Notes under the pieces: model-generated
What the model saw: only the letters and a program-made list of their open reading frames with translations
The model's database searches: none
Told to the model about the DNA's origin: nothing
Translations under genes and position numbers: made by a program
Origin: Lepeophtheirus salmonis
Lineage: Eukaryota > Arthropoda > Copepoda > Siphonostomatoida > Caligidae
Assembly: GCF_016086655.4 (NCBI RefSeq)
Contig: NC_052132.2
Location: 16,804,805 to 16,868,804, forward strand
Direction of reading: 5' to 3'
Length of the DNA: 64,000 nt
Part shown: piece after piece, positions 23,744 to 34,734 of the stretch
Layout of the letters: every line of letters starts with the position of its first letter
Position numbering within the stretch: position 1 is the first letter of the stretch

Positions 23744-24331
23744 TTAGCTATAGCTAGGGATTATCATGGGATTTCCACACATGGTGCATTTTTATGAAAA
23801 CTTGTGATTTTATGTTTTTTTTGGGTGCTAATTCAGAATCTGTATTTAAAAAAAAATGAAATTCGGCGGTAGGGGTGTTGCTTTGCATCATTCACTCTCC
23901 AGGAAAGCTCAACTTTTGAGCTTTAGTAAACAAGGGAAAGTATTTTTGTGAAAAAGGTCAGTAATGATGTTCTGACCACAGCGAGTGGTCGCCCCAAAAA
24001 CCTAGCATGCGTTATTTGGCAAAAAAACCCCACTTTTAGACACATTTAAACTTTCAATTTTTTGCAAAAATAATGTTAAGAGTTTAAATTTTGATATGAG
24101 ACAAAAAAATTGCTATACAAGAGGCATTGTGTTCATAATCAAGCATTAAAATAATTCCTATAGCATCTCCTAAAATATGCTAAGAATGTGAAATTTCATA
24201 ATTTTTATTCAATTTTTTAAATCAACATCCCAAAAAACATATATCTCTGAAGCTTTAACCAACTTGTTTTTGAAGCTGAAAATTATGAGAAACACAACCG
24301 TGCTCCTTTGAGAATCCCTAACTATAGCTAA
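23744..24331. mobile_element. Non-autonomous TIR element (MITE-like), 588 bp
   Basis: The outer 23 bp are an inverted repeat with two mismatches: TTAGCTATAGCTAGGG... at 23744-23766 and its reverse counterpart TGAGAATCCCTAACTATAGC... at 24309-24331. If the outer TA is read as the duplicated target, the element fits the TA-target habit of Tc1/mariner MITEs. The interior has no open frame of note and no transposase motif. No second copy is visible in this window, so the repeat status is inferred from structure alone. Confidence 0.55.
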
Positions 24332-24387
24332 TGATGAAAATCCAATGCAAAAAAGGCATGTTAAAATAAAAAAGTGAAAATAAACTA

Positions 24388-24575
24388 GGTAACCCTAACA
24401 ATTTGTAGAATATATTGAAGGAAAGTAAGAATAATGATCATGTCAGCTTCAATTACAAGGAAGGATATGAAGAAGACATTTGCTAGAATTACTCCTATAT
24501 CGATCCCCAATTCTACTCTGAGTCCAAAAAGGACTTACAACTAAAACTCTGTATCAACTCTTTAAGGTTACTCTA
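24388..24575 (+). repeat. Dispersed repeat family A
   Basis: GGTAACCCTAACAATTTGTA, then GATCATGTCAGCTTCAATTA, then TCGATCCCCAATTCTACTCT and GAGTCCAAAAAGGACTTACA. The blocks are collinear with 39935-40165, so most of the unit is present. Confidence 0.7.
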
Positions 24576-25474
24576 TGTTTTTTATGGGAAAACACGATTG
24601 TTCAATCAGGGGTCGATTATAATTGAATTTATTTAGGAAAGAAAACTCAATAATAATTACAACTGATTAGGGAAAAAAAATCATTCTTCAGAATACTAAT
24701 TCCAAAACAAAAACGGTCTTAAAAATACACCAGATTTTCATCTTTGGCTATAACTAATCACACTCATTTCTAAAACTTATGTAAAGGTGCATTCACTATT
24801 TTTTATCTAATATATGTACTCTCCTATTCTTTTTTTTTAATATCACTCACTGAGCTATAGCCACACACGCTTATTCTAAAAAATGAGTTCTTATACAACA
24901 ACCAAACAGACAAATATTGCTTTACTCTGTAGAATTTACATAAGAGTATTATTATAAAAGATCTGTTTTGTTCTTTATTTACAGACAATTTTTTAAATTC
25001 AAAAAATGTCGAATAGCTTTAATTCAAACTGGATAGTTGTATATTTTGGGACTGAGTAAAAAAAAGTAATTTGAAATTAAAATGCAATTTTTTTAGATCC
25101 TATTCGTTATTAATAAGATTGTTAAAAAAAATTGTCAATAAATTCATAATTTATGACTTTGTTGACGAACTATTATACCTTAAAATGGAATACTTACAAG
25201 ATTTAAAGCTTTAATTCCAACTGGAGAATGGTTATTTATATAACAAAGCTAAATAATGCAGACAACTTTCAATAATAATCGCCATAAAATTATTAGTTAG
25301 TATACTCTCTATGTAAGTACCAGGGTTGTTACCAGGAAAATCAAAATGTATTCATATTTTCTTTATTTGTAGACAGATTAGTAAAATTTAATAAAAAATG
25401 AAAAGCTTGAACTCAATTTGAATATTTGCTGCTGTAAAAAAAACATAATTATATCAAGATTAATAGAAATGCAA
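24576..25474. other. No gene seen
   Basis: AT-rich. A weak family C/B-like echo occurs at 24845-24935 (ACTGAGCTATAGCCACACAC, then AACCAAACAGACAAATATTG). No frames of interest. Confidence 0.45.
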
Positions 25475-25735
25475 GGTTATACCTTCACGCGTGTACGACT
25501 GATGTTTGACTTTTTACAACGCTTTTAACATTGACTTCATAGTAGATAAGGGCTTGCATGTTTTATCAAAATTGTTTTTTCTTTCCAAGTAGTCGGTACG
25601 ATACATTAAATGGAAAATTCTAGCAATAGTGACGTCATAGACTATGAGTAGTTGCGTGTTTTGTCAAAATTTGCCTGTTTTGCAGAGCAGTTGGTACAAT
25701 ACATCAGATTGAATATCCTAGCAAGCCCGATTACA
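25475..25735 (+). repeat. Dispersed repeat family E, copy 2
   Basis: Starts CGACTGATGTTTGACTTT. Two consecutive units can be seen: 25542-25630 (TGACTTCATAGTAGATAAGG ... GTCGGTACGATACATTAAAT) and 25631-25728 (GACGTCATAGACTATGAG ... AGTTGGTACAATACATCAGA). The period is about 90 bp, as in the copy at 4984-5195. Confidence 0.6.
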
Positions 25736-26604
25736 TGAACTTGTATTAAACTTATGATAATTGAATTCCCTTGGAATTTCTTCGTATTTATTATTAAAAG
25801 TCACTCATCTTCATCCTTTTAACTACGATAACATTTTTGCTATATAATATTTTGAGAAAAGTCTTTTTTTGAAATACCCTAGTGTACAATGTACATGGTG
25901 CAATTTGAAAGTTGCAATTTTTATCCTACATAATGTATTATTTAATTATAACAGCAGCCTTTTGTATATCTGCTTTTATTTCCTATTGATTAGTAAATAT
26001 GTATTACTCATTTATTAAATCAATATTTACGAGGGAAGGAACAATGAACTTTTATATTATCTATAGTGCAGTAAAATACTAATCTTATCAAGACAATTAG
26101 TAATGTTTATCAAGAAAGACAAGGCATACCCACTAAAATGTTAAGCCTGGAATAAAGTGTTAATCATTAAATGTAGGTTATCAACCTCAAGTGGGGCAGT
26201 AAATTCTTTCCCCATGTATAGTGGGTGTACTCCCTATTAAAGTGTTCCCTGATGTATAACCTATACTTATTTTTTATCTAATTAATATCAATGTAGTTGT
26301 ATTTAATAAATTTCGTAGATGTTTTGAATATAACATCGTGTGTGAGGCCAAGGATCAGAAAAATAGTGTTCAAGAGACGAAAGTACTCTCTGGCTCATCA
26401 ATCATAACCATAGATGAAAATAATACTGTAATGGAAGAGGGCCTGGCCTTTTGTAGTTGCTACCTCAATATAGGTTTTTTATATTTTCTTAATCTTATTA
26501 TTGTTTTATTTTTAAGGAGAGAAAATATTATATGTACAAACTATAAAGTGTAACCACGAATTTATTTGCAATTTAACGACAGAGAGTAAATCTAAGGAGT
26601 GATT
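25736..26604. other. No gene seen
   Basis: A 71-codon frame at 26338-26553 (plus) begins MCEAKDQKNSVQETKVL and then becomes hydrophobic. It has no recognisable domain and no supporting context. Confidence 0.45.
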
Positions 26605-26855
26605 ACTATAACTCTTAGTTGTACTCAGAGATGAATTGAGGATCGACATTGCTCTAATTTCTTCCTATATCATTGTTAGATACATTGTGAGGTTTGTGTG
26701 TATTTCCTACATGGCAAAGGATATGTATTTCCCCCCTCCCACTTAAGAAATTTTTGATTTTTAGAAGAAAATTTAACATTTGAAAATAAAAATTTATATG
26801 CTTGTAATCTCCTAAACAAGCTTCCAATTGTCAGAGTGACCATGTTCATGTTTTG
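26605..26855 (-). repeat. Dispersed repeat family A, interrupted
   Basis: AACTCTTAGTTGTACTCAGA, then GAATTGAGGATCGACATTGC at 26607-26655, and further right CCAATTGTCAGAGTGACCAT at 26823-26842. These are the two ends of the family A unit in reverse, with unrelated sequence between them. Confidence 0.5.
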
Positions 26856-26934
26856 TTTCTTTAACAGTGTTATAAATATTAAAATATAATTAAAGCGTAA
26901 TACTATTTTGTATATCAAAAAAAGTTATATATTT

Positions 26935-27720
26935 TTTTTTCCAAAATCTAATTTTTTGTTAATAGCTATTGATTTATGAAATTTGTCTCCACAAAATTAA
27001 ATATTTTAATATTTTTTCCAAACAAATTTATATTTGAAGTTTAATTTAAAAAGAAAAAATTATTTTGGAAATTCATTCCCAAAATTTTTTAATTTATTTT
27101 GTAAAAAATTTAAAATTTATTTTCGAATAAATTAATTTTTTTGTGAATAGTTGTAATTTGATACTTTTGATATTTGGAATTTAATTTTGGAAATTTTTTC
27201 CCAAAACATTTAGTATTTGGAATTTGATTTTTGAATTTTTTTTTTTCAAAGTATTTAATATTTGGAATTTAATTTTGGAAATTTTTTCCCAAAACATTAA
27301 GTATTTGGAATTTGATTTTTGAATTTTTTTTTTCAAAGTATTTAATATTTGGAATTTGATTTTTGAATTTTTTTTGTTCAAAGTATTTAATTTTGGAATT
27401 TTCCCAAAACATTAAGGATTTGGAATTTTTTTTTTCAAAGTATTTAATATTTGGAATTTAATTTTGGAAATTTTTTTCCCAAACCATTAAGTATTTGGAA
27501 TTTGATTTTTGAATTATTTTTTTCAATGTATTTAATATTTGGAATTTAATTTTTGAAATTTTTTTACAAATTTTTTCTTAGAATAACTCTTAATTATTGA
27601 TATTTTTTCCAGAAAATGTTGTTTTTGAAATTTTTCTTTAGAAAAATTTGATTTTTAAAAAATTTCCCAATTTTTAGACTTCTTTACAAAAAAATAAAAT
27701 TCAAAAACCAAGCCCTGCCC
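26935..27720 (-). repeat. Dispersed repeat family D with an 87-88 bp minisatellite
   Basis: The right edge reads TTCAAAAACCAAGCCCTGCC, the reverse of the GGGGGG...CTTGGTTTTT start of family D at 44326-44350. The core contains a minisatellite at 27171-27560. It is made of two alternating halves of about 43 bp: TATTTGGAATTTAATTTTGG with CCCAAAACATT, and TATTTGGAATTTGATTTTTG with TTCAAAGTATT. The dimer repeats about every 88 bp (for example starts at 27171 and 27259). The short open frame across it is only the translated repeat. Confidence 0.65.
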
Positions 27721-27737
27721 CTATCTCAAATAAACAA

Positions 27738-27830
27738 AATAACATGGTCATGGTCAAGAACTATGCTGAAGTCCTCCCAAACATTCCTTAAATTGTCTAT
27801 GTAACCATGTAAATTTTTGGTTTTTAAACA
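27738..27830 (-). repeat. Dispersed repeat family A, fragment
   Basis: CATGGTCATGGTCAAGAACT, then CCCAAACATTCCTTAAATTG, TCTATGTAACCATGTAAATT. It is the leading end of the unit in reverse and directly abuts the family D element. Confidence 0.6.
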
Positions 27831-28424
27831 TGAATGGGATTATGAAAAATGGAGCATAATCCGGACAATTCCATTGCCGGGTAATGCTAATTGTAACCCA
27901 TAAGCAAACATGACCAAAATGCCTTTGTTTCATCTCAAAAATTAACAAGGCCATGAATACTTTTGAGGACAAGTATATAGTTGTGTATATGATATAAAAT
28001 GAGCTTGAATGTGGGGAGGGAATTAGTAGTTAATTATGATTTATAATTCATGGTAATGCCACAAACATGATGTGGATGAAGTTTCATTATGAAAGGTTAC
28101 TTCTCTGATAATGAGTAATGATCATGTACTCTCTATTTCGTAATATATTATTAAAACATTATTATTTGGTTGAGGAAAAATGAACATAAGTTTTTTTAAC
28201 CACTCTATATTCTATAATTCATAATAATGCAAGCCTGCCAATTTTTGCAGAAAAATATTTCTTGTACAAGCTAATTTATTTGTTTTTGAAAATAAATAGT
28301 GTTAGATGTACATTAGACCAGCTCAAATTTTAACTTTTTTTTCGAACCTTACAATAATTAACTTTTTCCCATTCTCTAAGGGATATAGAAACTAATTATA
28401 CCAGTCCTTTTGATTTTGGAAGTC

Positions 28425-28590
28425 AGTGAAAGTGATCAATGATGTTGCTGAAAGAGGCGTAAAAATCATGACTGACTTTGCAACTAGGATTACCACCGAC
28501 CAAGAGCTGAGAAACAATTTACTGCAAGTTGTGGAATACCACAGAAATAAATATATTAGTTTCCAGAAATCTAATTTTAACTATTAAAAA
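28425..28590 (+). pseudogene. Possible exon or transposon-derived fragment (VNDxAERGVxL-type)
   Basis: One frame reads VKVINDVAERGVKIMTDFAT, then TTDQELRNNLLQVVEYHRNK, before AT-rich sequence. The string NDVAERGV...LLQVVxxHR resembles a C-terminal motif I associate with uncharacterised, transposon-linked arthropod proteins. I cannot name the family. An acceptor-like TTTTGGAAGTCAG precedes it near 28418, and a later TTTTTTTTAG at 28624-28633 precedes LALTRKKLQRIPKKK. An exon or a retroposed fragment are both possible. Confidence 0.35.
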
Positions 28591-28739
28591 TCAATTTATT
28601 TCTAGTGTGTTATATATTATTGTTTTTTTTAGGATAGAGTTATTAGCCTTGACAAGGAAAAAACTTCAAAGAATACCTAAAAAGAAAGGGAAAATATATA
28701 AAAACAAGCATTTTTTAATATCTTGGTTATAAAAAACCC

Positions 28740-30199
28740 ATGGGCACAAATAAAGGCTTAATAAAGTATTTATACAAATTAAAGCACAGTTTCTTGGCTT
28801 TAATTTACCCCCCATATCAATGCTATACAATAAGACATTGCGAAGCTATAGTCAAGAGAATTCAAGTAATCACGTTTTTTAGCCTTTTTTAGAGCAACCA
28901 ATAATACATTTTCAAGGCCCATGGGGTAGGCATAGCAACGATTTAAAATCGAAATGACTGGTAAATTAAGTTTCTATAGACCTTGAAGAACATAAAAAAT
29001 TTAAATATGAAAAGGTTTGAAAAAAAAATTTAAAATTTGAATACGTCTAATTTCTTCTTTCTCGTCACATGTATTGTACATACTTTTCATTTATGAAGAA
29101 AGTTAATAAAGTTTTTGTAGCCTATAAACCTTTAAAGGTTATTATTTTAAAATACTCCCAAAATACATACTCCATTACGGTTTTGGGTACAAGAAAAATC
29201 TGTGTGATATGAAATCCGCGGTCAAGGTGAGTTTTTTTTATTACTAAAAACCCGTAAAGTTTGAGAAATTATTTTTCAAAGTCCAGTTTATATTATTTCA
29301 CTTTGTTTTTTGTATGGCTAGTAAAATAAAACATTTGTATGGCGGACAAGATACATGTAAAATAATTGTACAATTTAATATTAATTTGGGATTTTTGATT
29401 CGGTCATTTCAATACTGCAAAATTTAAATAATCAGAACCAATATTTTTCAGCAAGCTTATTAATTGCAAATTTGTATAATGTGTGGTAATAAAAAGTTTT
29501 AATTCTGGGTTTCAAATCAAACAGTTACAGGACCCCCCGCCCCCTCCTCTGCAAATTATATACTTTAATTGTATAAATAGGCTCAACGCTCAATTGTATC
29601 AAAGACTACCAAAAATCTTGTTACCCTTAATATATATAATATATTATCATAAGATAAAAAAGTGGAATATACCGCTTTATACTCCTTTATACGTCAGTAT
29701 AATTCCAAACACTGTTTTATGGGAAAAATCCACGGTCTTTGAAACTGAGTTATGTGGGGACCTCCTGTACATGTGAAAGTGTTATAAACTAAGTCATTTC
29801 TTATATTTTTACATTATGTCAAATTAAAACTAATAGTCGAACGACTAAAAATCCGTTCATCAATTACTACTTTTCATAAAAAGATTAATTAACATTAATC
29901 TTGACGTCATATACATACCTATAATTTACAACCTTGCCATTTATATTTAGTGTAATCCAATTTCATATTAGATTACACTCATATTTTGTTTTAAAACTTA
30001 AATGTGCTGCGTCAACATAAAACCAATCACGAATAAAAATGTAGAAAATTAGAAAATTTCAAATTATATTTCTACCTATGTAAACATACATTCATAAATA
30101 TATTTGAGTCAATGATAGGCATTGCATTTAAATTTGTAGAATGAATTACGATACCCAAGAATTGTAATTATAATTTATAAACTTTATTTGACTTTAGAG
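28740..30199. other. No gene seen
   Basis: AT-rich. A C-rich patch at 29526-29542 with CTCCTCTGCAAATTATATAC resembles the patch at 32451-32475, perhaps an end of family D. The 97-codon frame at 29483-29776 looks like chance. Confidence 0.45.
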
Positions 30200-31056
30200 A
30201 CCGAGTGTTCCTTTAAAATCTGTAGATTTTGAATTACAAAATTCAACGTGATACTTTTAATTACTAATAGAATTTCAACATAATTGACATTGTTAATTAA
30301 AATGTGTGTCTGAGCTCTCTAAATCATTAATGCACCCGCCTTTAGCGGTAAGGATGACTTCAAGGCGGCAATAGAAGGCCTGGAACCCGATGTAGATGTA
30401 TTATTCTGTAAAGGCGTACCTGTGCTGGCTGACATTACCTTTGAGGGCATCGGTGTTTGGAAGAAAGAAACTGAAGGATTTTCCCTCGACATGCAACCAA
30501 AAGGTGTAGGATGGAGTTGGCATCAAGGTTTTAAGGGAGCCAAATGTCTCAAAAAAAAGTTCAAAAGGGTTTTGGAATAGAGGAGATTTATTTTTTTTCA
30601 TTGCTGATCTCTAAATTGGCCTCTCCAACCTCACAAGACTATTTCCACAAAACTTTTTTTATAGTTCTTTGGACAGTCTGGTGGGAAAACCGAGAACTTG
30701 CATGGAACCTTATAAACTTGAGAGGATTGGCCTAAGCTGTTTTTTTCTCAAACTCCTCTGGATCCATTTTGGCCTTTTTGACAGAGCCCTTCTTCCTCTA
30801 ACACGTTTTGGACTTGATAACCATATAGATAATGTTCCTCGAGACGCCCAAGTGCTTGGGTGTACGAATGGAAGTTCGTCAATCACGTTAAAGTCTCATC
30901 TTCTTGACTTGTACCTAAGCTAGAGAGCTCAAATTTTTTTTTTTTTGGTAACTAATTCTTAATCCTTTAATATATCCAAATATGAATTAGTTTCAATCAC
31001 TCAACCTACATTAATTATTGAATTAGTAAAAGCTGAGAATCCTTCTTCTCCCTTGA
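30200..31056 (-). mobile_element. Core-deleted Tc1/mariner-type element, copy 1
   Basis: On the minus strand an N-terminal part (ASRGTLSIWLSSPKRVRGRR near 30850-30790; SLVRLERPI near 30620) is followed within about 35 codons by a C-terminal part, YTFWLHVEGKSFSF...PNTDALKGNVSQHR at about 30510-30420. The catalytic core with the first two acidic residues is missing. The third block has lost its LDY (it reads PSYTFWLHVEG). The left end (GTGTTCCTTTAAAATC near 30205) aligns with the left TIR of the copy at 36549, and the right end is degenerate near 31056. The two elements align through the deletion junction (shared AGAGGAGAT and CCTCTCC), so the deletion was inherited. Confidence 0.7.
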
Positions 31057-31439
31057 TACGTCATGGCTATTTTATAACTTATTCTTTTTTATAAATACGC
31101 AAAGTTATAAGTTATTCTATACATATGCTCCGTTTCCAAAAGAATAGGAATACAATTTCCTGTTGATCCCTCGTTGTTTATATAATACATATATTGGCTA
31201 TTTCTTCATAGAAATAATATAATAACTTATTAAAACTACTCTTAATTAGATATTACTAAGCAATATTATAATACAATATCGAGTAAAGTCTATCTAGATT
31301 TTAATAACATGTAATTTATTTTAAAAATGGCGAAGAAATAAAATGACAATGATAGTCTGCGAGTATATAAGATATAAATTGCAGTTGGTATGATTTACTT
31401 ATTTCGCTAACTATCAGATGATAGTATAAATGATGAATA
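31057..31439. other. No gene seen
   Basis: AT-rich spacer between two core-deleted transposons; no motif. Confidence 0.5.
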
Positions 31440-31930
31440 AAAATAAGGACGTGACAGGTGTCTTAGTGTAAAAATAAAGGAGTATGAACAAAAATGTCAA
31501 CACGTGTGTGATCACCTACGCGCCTGTGTTAGTGCCATCAAGGCTCTCAAGACAGTAGGCAACTCTATCCGGACTGCGTACAAGATCAAGAAGTCCACTG
31601 AGGATGGAAATTTTGAAGAAAGGTGTTTACAGGAAAGAAGTACTAACTTTTGTTGCAATTATATGCCTGACTTCTGGCCTGCCTCCAAGTGGCCTTCATC
31701 CAGGTCTGGCCTCAAATCCCTGGACTTTGTCTTTGGGAGCGTCTTGCAGAAGAATATTAAGCAAGTTTAGATTCTCTAGATGACAGCTCAGATAGAATTT
31801 AATGGTCTTCATCTTGAAGAGCTGTCAATCTATTCTCCTTAGTGTCGTGGCTGGCATTGCTTGCAAAAAAGGACACGAAAGAGGACATATCGAATGAAAA
31901 AAAAGCTTAATATAGTATTATGTACTCGTA
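31440..31930 (+). mobile_element. Core-deleted Tc1/mariner-type element, tandem copy 1
   Basis: An uninterrupted 88-codon frame at 31504-31770 joins an N-terminal helix-turn-helix (VSAIKALKTVGNSIRTAYKI, residues about 9-28, then KKSTEDGNFEER) straight to a C-terminal block (MPDFWPASKWPSSRSGLKSL then DFVFGSVL, residues about 54-81). In intact relatives about 200 residues with the first two catalytic acids lie between these parts. The third Asp is kept as LDF. The 3' part ends GGACATATCGAATGAAAAAA near 31880-31900. A second, more decayed copy follows directly. Short fused proteins of this kind could still bind ends, but whether this one is expressed is unknown. Confidence 0.7.
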
Positions 31931-32365
31931 CGTATATATGTTTTTGTCAGATTTCTCGAAGTGTAAAATTGTCAGAGTATGAACAAAATAAGCAAGAGGT
32001 GTCCAATTTCCTTTGAACGGATGTCAGTGCCAAAAAGGCTGTAAAGGCATTTGGCATTTCCATTCTGACTGCCTACAACACCAAAAAGTTAATTAATGAG
32101 TCCCTCCCATAGAGCAACGAAGAAATAAAACTTATAAAGCAACAATATGGGTGACTTCTGACCTAAACACATGTGGACCTCCTTCCAACCCTGAGACATA
32201 TCCCCTGTAACTTTGCAGTTTGGGTAGTCTCAAGGACGAATGTCTTTTGCACCTCTCTTCTAAATTTGGATTCGCTCCGAGATGCCATCATGACAGTGTG
32301 ATACGGCTTTCATCATCAGGAGGACATAGCAAATAAAAAATATTGCTAAATATATGTGTTTTAAA
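31931..32365 (+). mobile_element. Core-deleted Tc1/mariner-type element, tandem copy 2
   Basis: It repeats the layout of the preceding element about 480-500 bp downstream. VSAKKAVKAFGISILTAYNT at about 32026-32085 is the N-terminal part. NMGDF.PKHMWTSFQP near 32143-32195 is the C-terminal block. The 3' phrase AGGACATAGCAAATAAAAAA lies near 32321-32340. Stops and frameshifts are more frequent than in copy 1. Upstream, GTATGAACAAAATAAGC at 31978 matches GTATGAACAAAAATG at 31482, so the copies share flanks as well as coding parts. Confidence 0.6.
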
Positions 32366-33924
32366 CATATCACTATTTTTTGTTTTAGATATCTTTTATA
32401 GATTCCACAAAAATCTCATTTTGTATTTTTTAGCAATGCTACTGCAAGTTTTGCCCCCCCCCTCTGCAAAAAAAAAAACTGCAGCTTTTAGATCTTTGCT
32501 TTCTTTATTTAAAGTCCCCTCCTCAAATTATGAAAATGGCTTACCTTTCGTATCTGTATTGTATAATATATATTTGATGAATACTACGGAGTGCACCAAT
32601 TTGAGAACCACTCCAGTAGTTTAATAAAATCATATAATCACATAAAAATTGAATACCTACAATTAAAATTAGTCTAATATGAAGTTATGAGTTACAAGTA
32701 CTTTACTCTAGAGACTAACTAAAAAAAATAGTCATTTAGTGATAAGTCTAATTAAAGTCTTTCAACATAATAAAAATTTTACTAAAATTTCTTCCAAATA
32801 TATAGTTCAGCAAATAGTTTGTCATTTTGTCTGTTCAACAATTAGTCTTTCGACGTTATGTGCGAACATCCACATTAAGGAACAGATACACTTTGCTATT
32901 AATTCACAAAATTGTGCATATTTTTCTTATCCATACTCATAATTTGAAACATATGGTTTTTTTAAAAAGTTTTATTGAATGGTTGATTCATTTTTATTAT
33001 GTTCACTCATGCAAATTAAACTTTTGAAAGAAAAAGTTTATAATGATCACATGTTAAATTTAATGGGTTGTCTTTCATACAGCTTTAAATTGACTCATTT
33101 AAAGCAACTGTATCAAGTTTTTAACGTCTTTTTCTATTAAATCTTTATTTCACTGTTATTCATTTATATCTTACTATCTTCTATAGTTGTTAATAATCTT
33201 CAAAAGCTTGGACTTAGGACTTAAAATATAGGTTATTTTGGAGATTTATATAGAATAATAACAGGATGAACAAACGTCCCCGTTTTTGGACGCGCATCTC
33301 CCTAGAAATACTGCCACTTTCATTGACATTGTCAGTCTTATTGATCCGTTCAATAGGCTCATAATGATGTCATACATTATACAATGCTTCTTAATAGTAT
33401 TTATTGATCTATATAATCCGGAAACCTATAAGCAAAGGCTCAAGGACGTTCGCTACAAGTGAGATAGAAGAACTTATGAGTTACTACATTGACATAACAT
33501 AAGTTTAAAAAGCCATTTGTTCACCATTTGTCATTTGTTTTTAAGGGAAAAAAATTAAGTATTTATTAGATTGAAATAATCAAACATATACCTATATAAA
33601 AATCAGGCCAATGAAATTTATATTTCACAGTTTGTATGATTTTTGTATATTCAAATGTCAAGGCCATCACATGTCTCTTTTTTAAGTATAAATATACACT
33701 CAACCATTTAAATATATATTGCACCTGTGGTTTTTTTTCCAAAAAATATGACAAATCACCTTTTCAACTGATGCTATGTCATTGGAGTAATTTCTCAGTT
33801 CTTCTACCCAATTTGTAGCTGGCACACTTGAACCCTCGCTTATTATATGTAGTGATGAAAATCGCATTTATAATGGGCATGTTAAAAGATGCTCATAAAA
33901 GACTGATAATTTGTTGTGGACTTA
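32366..33924. other. No gene seen
   Basis: Includes a C-run with CTCTGCAAAAAAAAAAACTG at 32451-32480, then AT-rich DNA. Frames at 32343-33027 and 33566-33818 have no domain. Confidence 0.45.
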
Positions 33925-34105
33925 TAATTGTAATTCCTTGTTGGACTGAGGGTAGAATTGGGGATCGACATAGGAGTAGTTCTTGCCAATGTCCCTGTTT
34001 TTTTCTTTCTCCCCTCCTCCCTTGTAACAGCTGCTTGTATCTACGCTCCTCCAAAGCATTCTAAAAATTGTCTAGGTTACCATCATGATCGTGATGTTAT
34101 TATGC
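33925..34105 (-). repeat. Dispersed repeat family A
   Basis: CCTTGTTGGACTGAGGGTAG, GAATTGGGGATCGACATAGG, AACAGCTGCTTGTATCTACG, then AAATTGTCTAGGTTACCATC. The blocks are collinear with 55725-55930, so this is a near-complete reverse copy. Confidence 0.7.
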
Positions 34106-34734
34106 ACAAAATACACACGATTTTCATCAAGTACTAAACATTGTTGTCTTTCTACTAAATAATTCCTTCAATTAGTTAAATATATGTATATCGATTTTTA
34201 AATAACAACAAGTTTTTCTTAGAACAAAAGAGCACAAAGAAAGTTTATTATATTTTGTTTGAATACAAATTTATTTTCTTTGCAAATTAATAAAACACTT
34301 TTTACTTTATTTATAGTTAATTAAATAAAATACATCAGTTTATTAATGTACTTTTGATTTTCACGGTCGTCATTTGAGATTAAACATATGTTTGTGGATG
34401 TGTTGTTGTTTTTTTCACACCGAATTGTTGTTTCTTTAAACTCATAATATGAATCGACATTAGGCTTGTTTGCGATTTAACAAACAAAACAATCAACAAA
34501 ACATTTCTCATCAAATTTATTTAAAAAAAAAAAAATTAATAAAGAATACTAAGATAATTAGAATGATTCTTTTGACGCGGGTAATTTTTTTTATTATCAT
34601 ATCAAGCTGTTGAAATTCCCAAAAGACTTGAGAAGGAAGGTATTAAATTCTTTGAGAGGAATAAATGATGGCAAAAAATTTGCTGCTCAGTTCCAAATCT
34701 CTCATGTCGTAAACTTTTTAATGACACTCTACAG
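34106..34734. other. No gene seen
   Basis: AT-rich sequence without a recognisable frame. Confidence 0.5.

Noticed and set aside
26128..26226. 8 bp inverted repeat ACCCACTA/TAGTGGGT about 90 bp apart
   Set aside because: The match is too short and does not extend outward; it could easily arise by chance in this length of sequence.
27181..27381. Minus-strand 66-codon frame with a repeated KISKIKFQILN pattern
   Set aside because: It is the translated family D minisatellite; the 29-residue period equals the 87-88 bp DNA unit.
29483..29776. 97-codon plus-strand frame with a proline run
   Set aside because: The proline run is a C-rich tract; no domain is visible and the frame looks like chance.
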